Below are positions 7,685-8,500 of a stretch of 8,500 bases of DNA, one piece after another; position 1 is the stretch's first letter; each line of letters opens with the position of its first letter. The stretch covers positions 1-8,500 of the forward strand of contig CAJVWY010000047.1 in the NCBI GenBank assembly GCA_913009925.1. The letters are read 5' to 3'. The DNA is from an uncultured bacterium. Lineage in GTDB: Bacteria; Actinomycetota; Thermoleophilia; BMS3ABIN01. The notes under the pieces are model-generated. The model did not search any database and had not been told where the DNA came from. It worked only from the letters and a program-made list of their open reading frames with translations. Both the position numbers and the translations under genes were made by a program.

Positions 7685-7807
7685 TTGAAGGAAACCGGAA
7701 AATCCATATACGTAAAACCGGTGCTGACCAAGCTGGAGAATCTACGCGATACTACCTTCGAATGCCCGGACTTCCAGTGCAGCATTCCAGTTCCGCCGTC
7801 GCCGTAA
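7685..7807 (+). CDS. Small peptide gene, candidate RiPP precursor
   Basis: This 40-codon frame ends with TAA at 7805-7807 (44 codons if the GTG at 7673 is used). TTG 7685 is preferred because it has workable spacing from the perfect AAGGAGG; the GTG lies inside that site. The product has two parts. Residues 1-24 form a charged leader with the motif YVKPVL (Y9-x2-P12-x-L14) and a double Thr at 23-24, followed by a short core FECPDFQC (Cys27 and Cys32) and a proline-rich end, SIPVPPSP. A leader with YxxPxL is what RiPP recognition elements (PqqD-like domains) bind in lasso and some radical-SAM peptide systems. The core lacks an Asp/Glu at position 7-9 and so does not fit a lasso peptide. It has its own promoter, ribosome site and terminator. 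No maturation enzyme or transporter is in the window. An alternative is an unmodified small regulatory or metal-binding peptide. Confidence 0.65.
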   Translation: MKETGKSIYVKPVLTKLENLRDTTFECPDFQCSIPVPPSP

Positions 7808-7841
7808 CAAGAGGATCATTAGAGAAAAGTTTACGGATGAG

Positions 7842-7868
7842 AAAGCGGCCGTGCTTACGGCCGCTTTT
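7842..7868 (+). terminator. Rho-independent terminator of the small peptide gene
   Basis: A perfect 11-bp stem, AAAGCGGCCGT (7842-7852) against ACGGCCGCTTT (7857-7867), has a GCTT loop and a T-rich tail (TTTTGTGTT). It begins 35 bases after the peptide stop. The A-rich side could also serve the convergent NifU-like gene, which ends at 7896. Confidence 0.85.
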
Positions 7869-7895
7869 GTGTTGCTGTTTATGAAAAGCCGGTAA

Positions 7896-8120
7896 TCAGA
7901 CCGCCTCCACCATTGCCACCTCGGGGACCTCTTCCCGCAACCTCTGCTCGATGCCATGCTTGAGGGTCATCTGTGACATGGGACAACTGCCGCATGCTCC
8001 CGTCAGTTTGACCTTGACGACGCCGTCGTCACTTACATCTATCAGTTCCAGGTCACCACCATCCTGCTGGAGCGCGGGCCTGATTCTCGCCAAAGCTTCC
8101 TCTACCTTGTCTTTCAGCAC
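7896..8120 (-). CDS. NifU-like (Nfu-type) iron-sulfur cluster scaffold/carrier protein
   Basis: This is a stand-alone NifU C-terminal domain of 74 residues, which carries and hands on Fe-S clusters to apo-proteins, usually as a dimer sharing one [4Fe-4S] cluster. Clear family marks are the N-terminal helix KVEEALARIRPALQQDGGDLELID, the segment VVKVKLTGACGSCPMSQMTLK with the cluster-ligand pair CGSC (Cys43 and Cys46), and the end RLREEVPEV. The length is typical for minimal Nfu proteins. The start is set at GTG 8120 because AAAGGAGG lies five bases before it and the helix begins at once; a second GTG overlapping that site is less likely. The gene stands alone, convergent with the small peptide gene and divergent from recJ. 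Confidence 0.93.
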   Translation of the reverse strand: MLKDKVEEALARIRPALQQDGGDLELIDVSDDGVVKVKLTGACGSCPMSQMTLKHGIEQRLREEVPEVAMVEAV

Positions 8121-8163
8121 GTTCACCTCCTTTGTAAGGGGTACTATGTAGATACCCTGGAAC

Positions 8164-8193
8164 ATTATGCCAGAAACACCGTTGTATTGATAA
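8164..8193 (-). promoter_or_regulatory. Likely promoter of the NifU-like gene
   Basis: On the minus strand the -35 TTATCA (8193-8188) is followed by 18 bases and the -10 CATAAT (8169-8164). TGG immediately before it gives an extended -10, TGGCATAAT. The start would lie near 8157, leaving a short leader that holds the strong AAAGGAGG site. The -35 is only moderate. Confidence 0.5.
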
Positions 8194-8272
8194 TATTTGG
8201 CTGCCCCGCAGAGGGCGTACGCCGTACCCAGGTTCAATACACATTGATTGCTTACATCCGAAGCGGTTGTTA

Positions 8273-8288
8273 GGATGCATCCGATGCA
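8273..8288. repeat. Overlapping palindromes at the recJ start
   Basis: GGATGCATCC (8273-8282) is a perfect 10-bp palindrome. It overlaps TGCATC-C-GATGCA (8276-8288), a 6+1+6 inverted repeat covering the recJ ATG and its ribosome site. It could be an operator or a small hairpin masking the start, or chance in a GC-balanced stretch. Confidence 0.35.
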
Positions 8289-8500
8289 ACCAGAGCCATG
8301 GCATACCTCTCCCCTGTCTTATGACACCGTCAGAAAGCTCTGCCGTTCACTGGGGACGAGTGAGATCATGGCCACGGTCCTCGCCCGCCGCGGCTATACC
8401 GATCCTGAAACCGCCCGTGGGTTCCTTCTGTCAGAGGGAACCATCCACGACCCCTTTCTGTTCCCCGGGATGGAAGACGCCTGCCGGCGGCTGCGCCGGG
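8284..8500 (+). CDS. recJ: Single-stranded-DNA-specific exonuclease RecJ, N-terminal part
   Basis: The first 72 codons match the N terminus of RecJ, the 5'-3' single-strand exonuclease of the DHH phosphoesterase superfamily that acts in recombinational and mismatch repair. The recognisable start segment is YDTVRKLCRSLGTSEIMATVL, then ARRGYTDPETARGFL and HDPFLFPGMEDACRRLRR, which equal the conserved 'LA.RG..dpe.A..FL...LhDPfllpdM..A..Ri' pattern before the DHH domain. The DHH and DHHA1 catalytic motifs lie beyond the window. The start ATG 8284 has AGGA eight bases before it; an in-frame ATG at 8275 overlaps that site and is less likely. The gene is divergent from the NifU-like gene across a 163-base gap. 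The first residues (MQPEPWHTSP) show no family signature. Confidence 0.85.
   Translation, partial: MQPEPWHTSPLSYDTVRKLCRSLGTSEIMATVLARRGYTDPETARGFLLSEGTIHDPFLFPGMEDACRRLRR

Noticed and set aside
7685..7807. Lasso peptide precursor assignment for the small peptide
   Set aside because: The leader resembles the lasso motif, but the core lacks Asp/Glu at position 7-9 and there is no cyclase or peptidase nearby. Only the broader RiPP-like call is kept.
7742..7957. 71-codon minus-strand frame
   Set aside because: It lies across the perfect terminator, antisense to the small peptide gene, and overlaps the end of the NifU-like gene. It has no ribosome site of note.
8053..8304. 83-codon minus-strand frame overlapping the NifU-like gene start and the recJ start
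   Set aside because: It conflicts with two well-supported genes and its translation has no family signature.

Overview
The window comes from a GC-rich bacterium and looks like the end of an assembled contig. Bases 1-167 are not genomic. They are low-complexity poly-G/poly-T followed by a near-perfect copy of the Illumina P5 adapter, so real sequence starts at about 168. No gene fixes the taxonomy. The GroEL sequence (MAKDIKF start, short PGGGMM tail, DEPSAP before it) together with CIRCE control, an EF-G of the DTPGD type, a PBP-domain molybdenum protein and an 8-Cys zinc-ribbon protein suggests an anaerobic, deep-branching actinobacterial, Chloroflexota or Firmicutes-like lineage. That placement is inference.

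Layout. (1) 168-1573, plus strand: the C-terminal end of a molybdate/molybdopterin-type substrate-binding-domain protein, followed after 3 bases by an ADP-ribosylglycohydrolase. (2) 1574-1889: a convergent intergenic region with an AT-rich part carrying nested palindromes and a GC-rich part carrying several hairpins, one of them a good groEL terminator. (3) 1890-3934, minus strand: the groES-groEL operon, with a textbook sigma-70 promoter and a CIRCE operator at the transcription start. (4) 4075-4317, minus strand: a small 8-cysteine zinc-ribbon protein with its own likely terminator. (5) 4445-7580, plus strand: a beta-propeller lipoprotein and an EF-G-like translation factor. (6) 7601-7868, plus strand: a self-contained small transcription unit with an extended -10 promoter, a strong Shine-Dalgarno, a 40-44 codon ORF and a perfect 11-bp hairpin terminator. 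(7) 7896-8120, minus strand: a NifU-like scaffold protein. (8) 8284 onward, plus strand: the start of recJ, running off the window.

The most interesting item is the small ORF at 7673/7685-7807. Its product has a YxxPxL-type leader, then a short core with two cysteines in a CPDFQC arrangement and a proline-rich tail. This is the architecture of a precursor of a ribosomally made, post-translationally modified peptide (RiPP). No modifying enzyme lies in the window, so the class is unknown. Secondary points are the lysine-to-methionine change in the NKxD guanine-recognition motif of the EF-G-like protein, palindromes in two intergenic regions, and the adapter contamination, which makes the first gene look falsely complete. 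Most of the other genes are housekeeping functions: protein folding, translation, Fe-S assembly and DNA repair.
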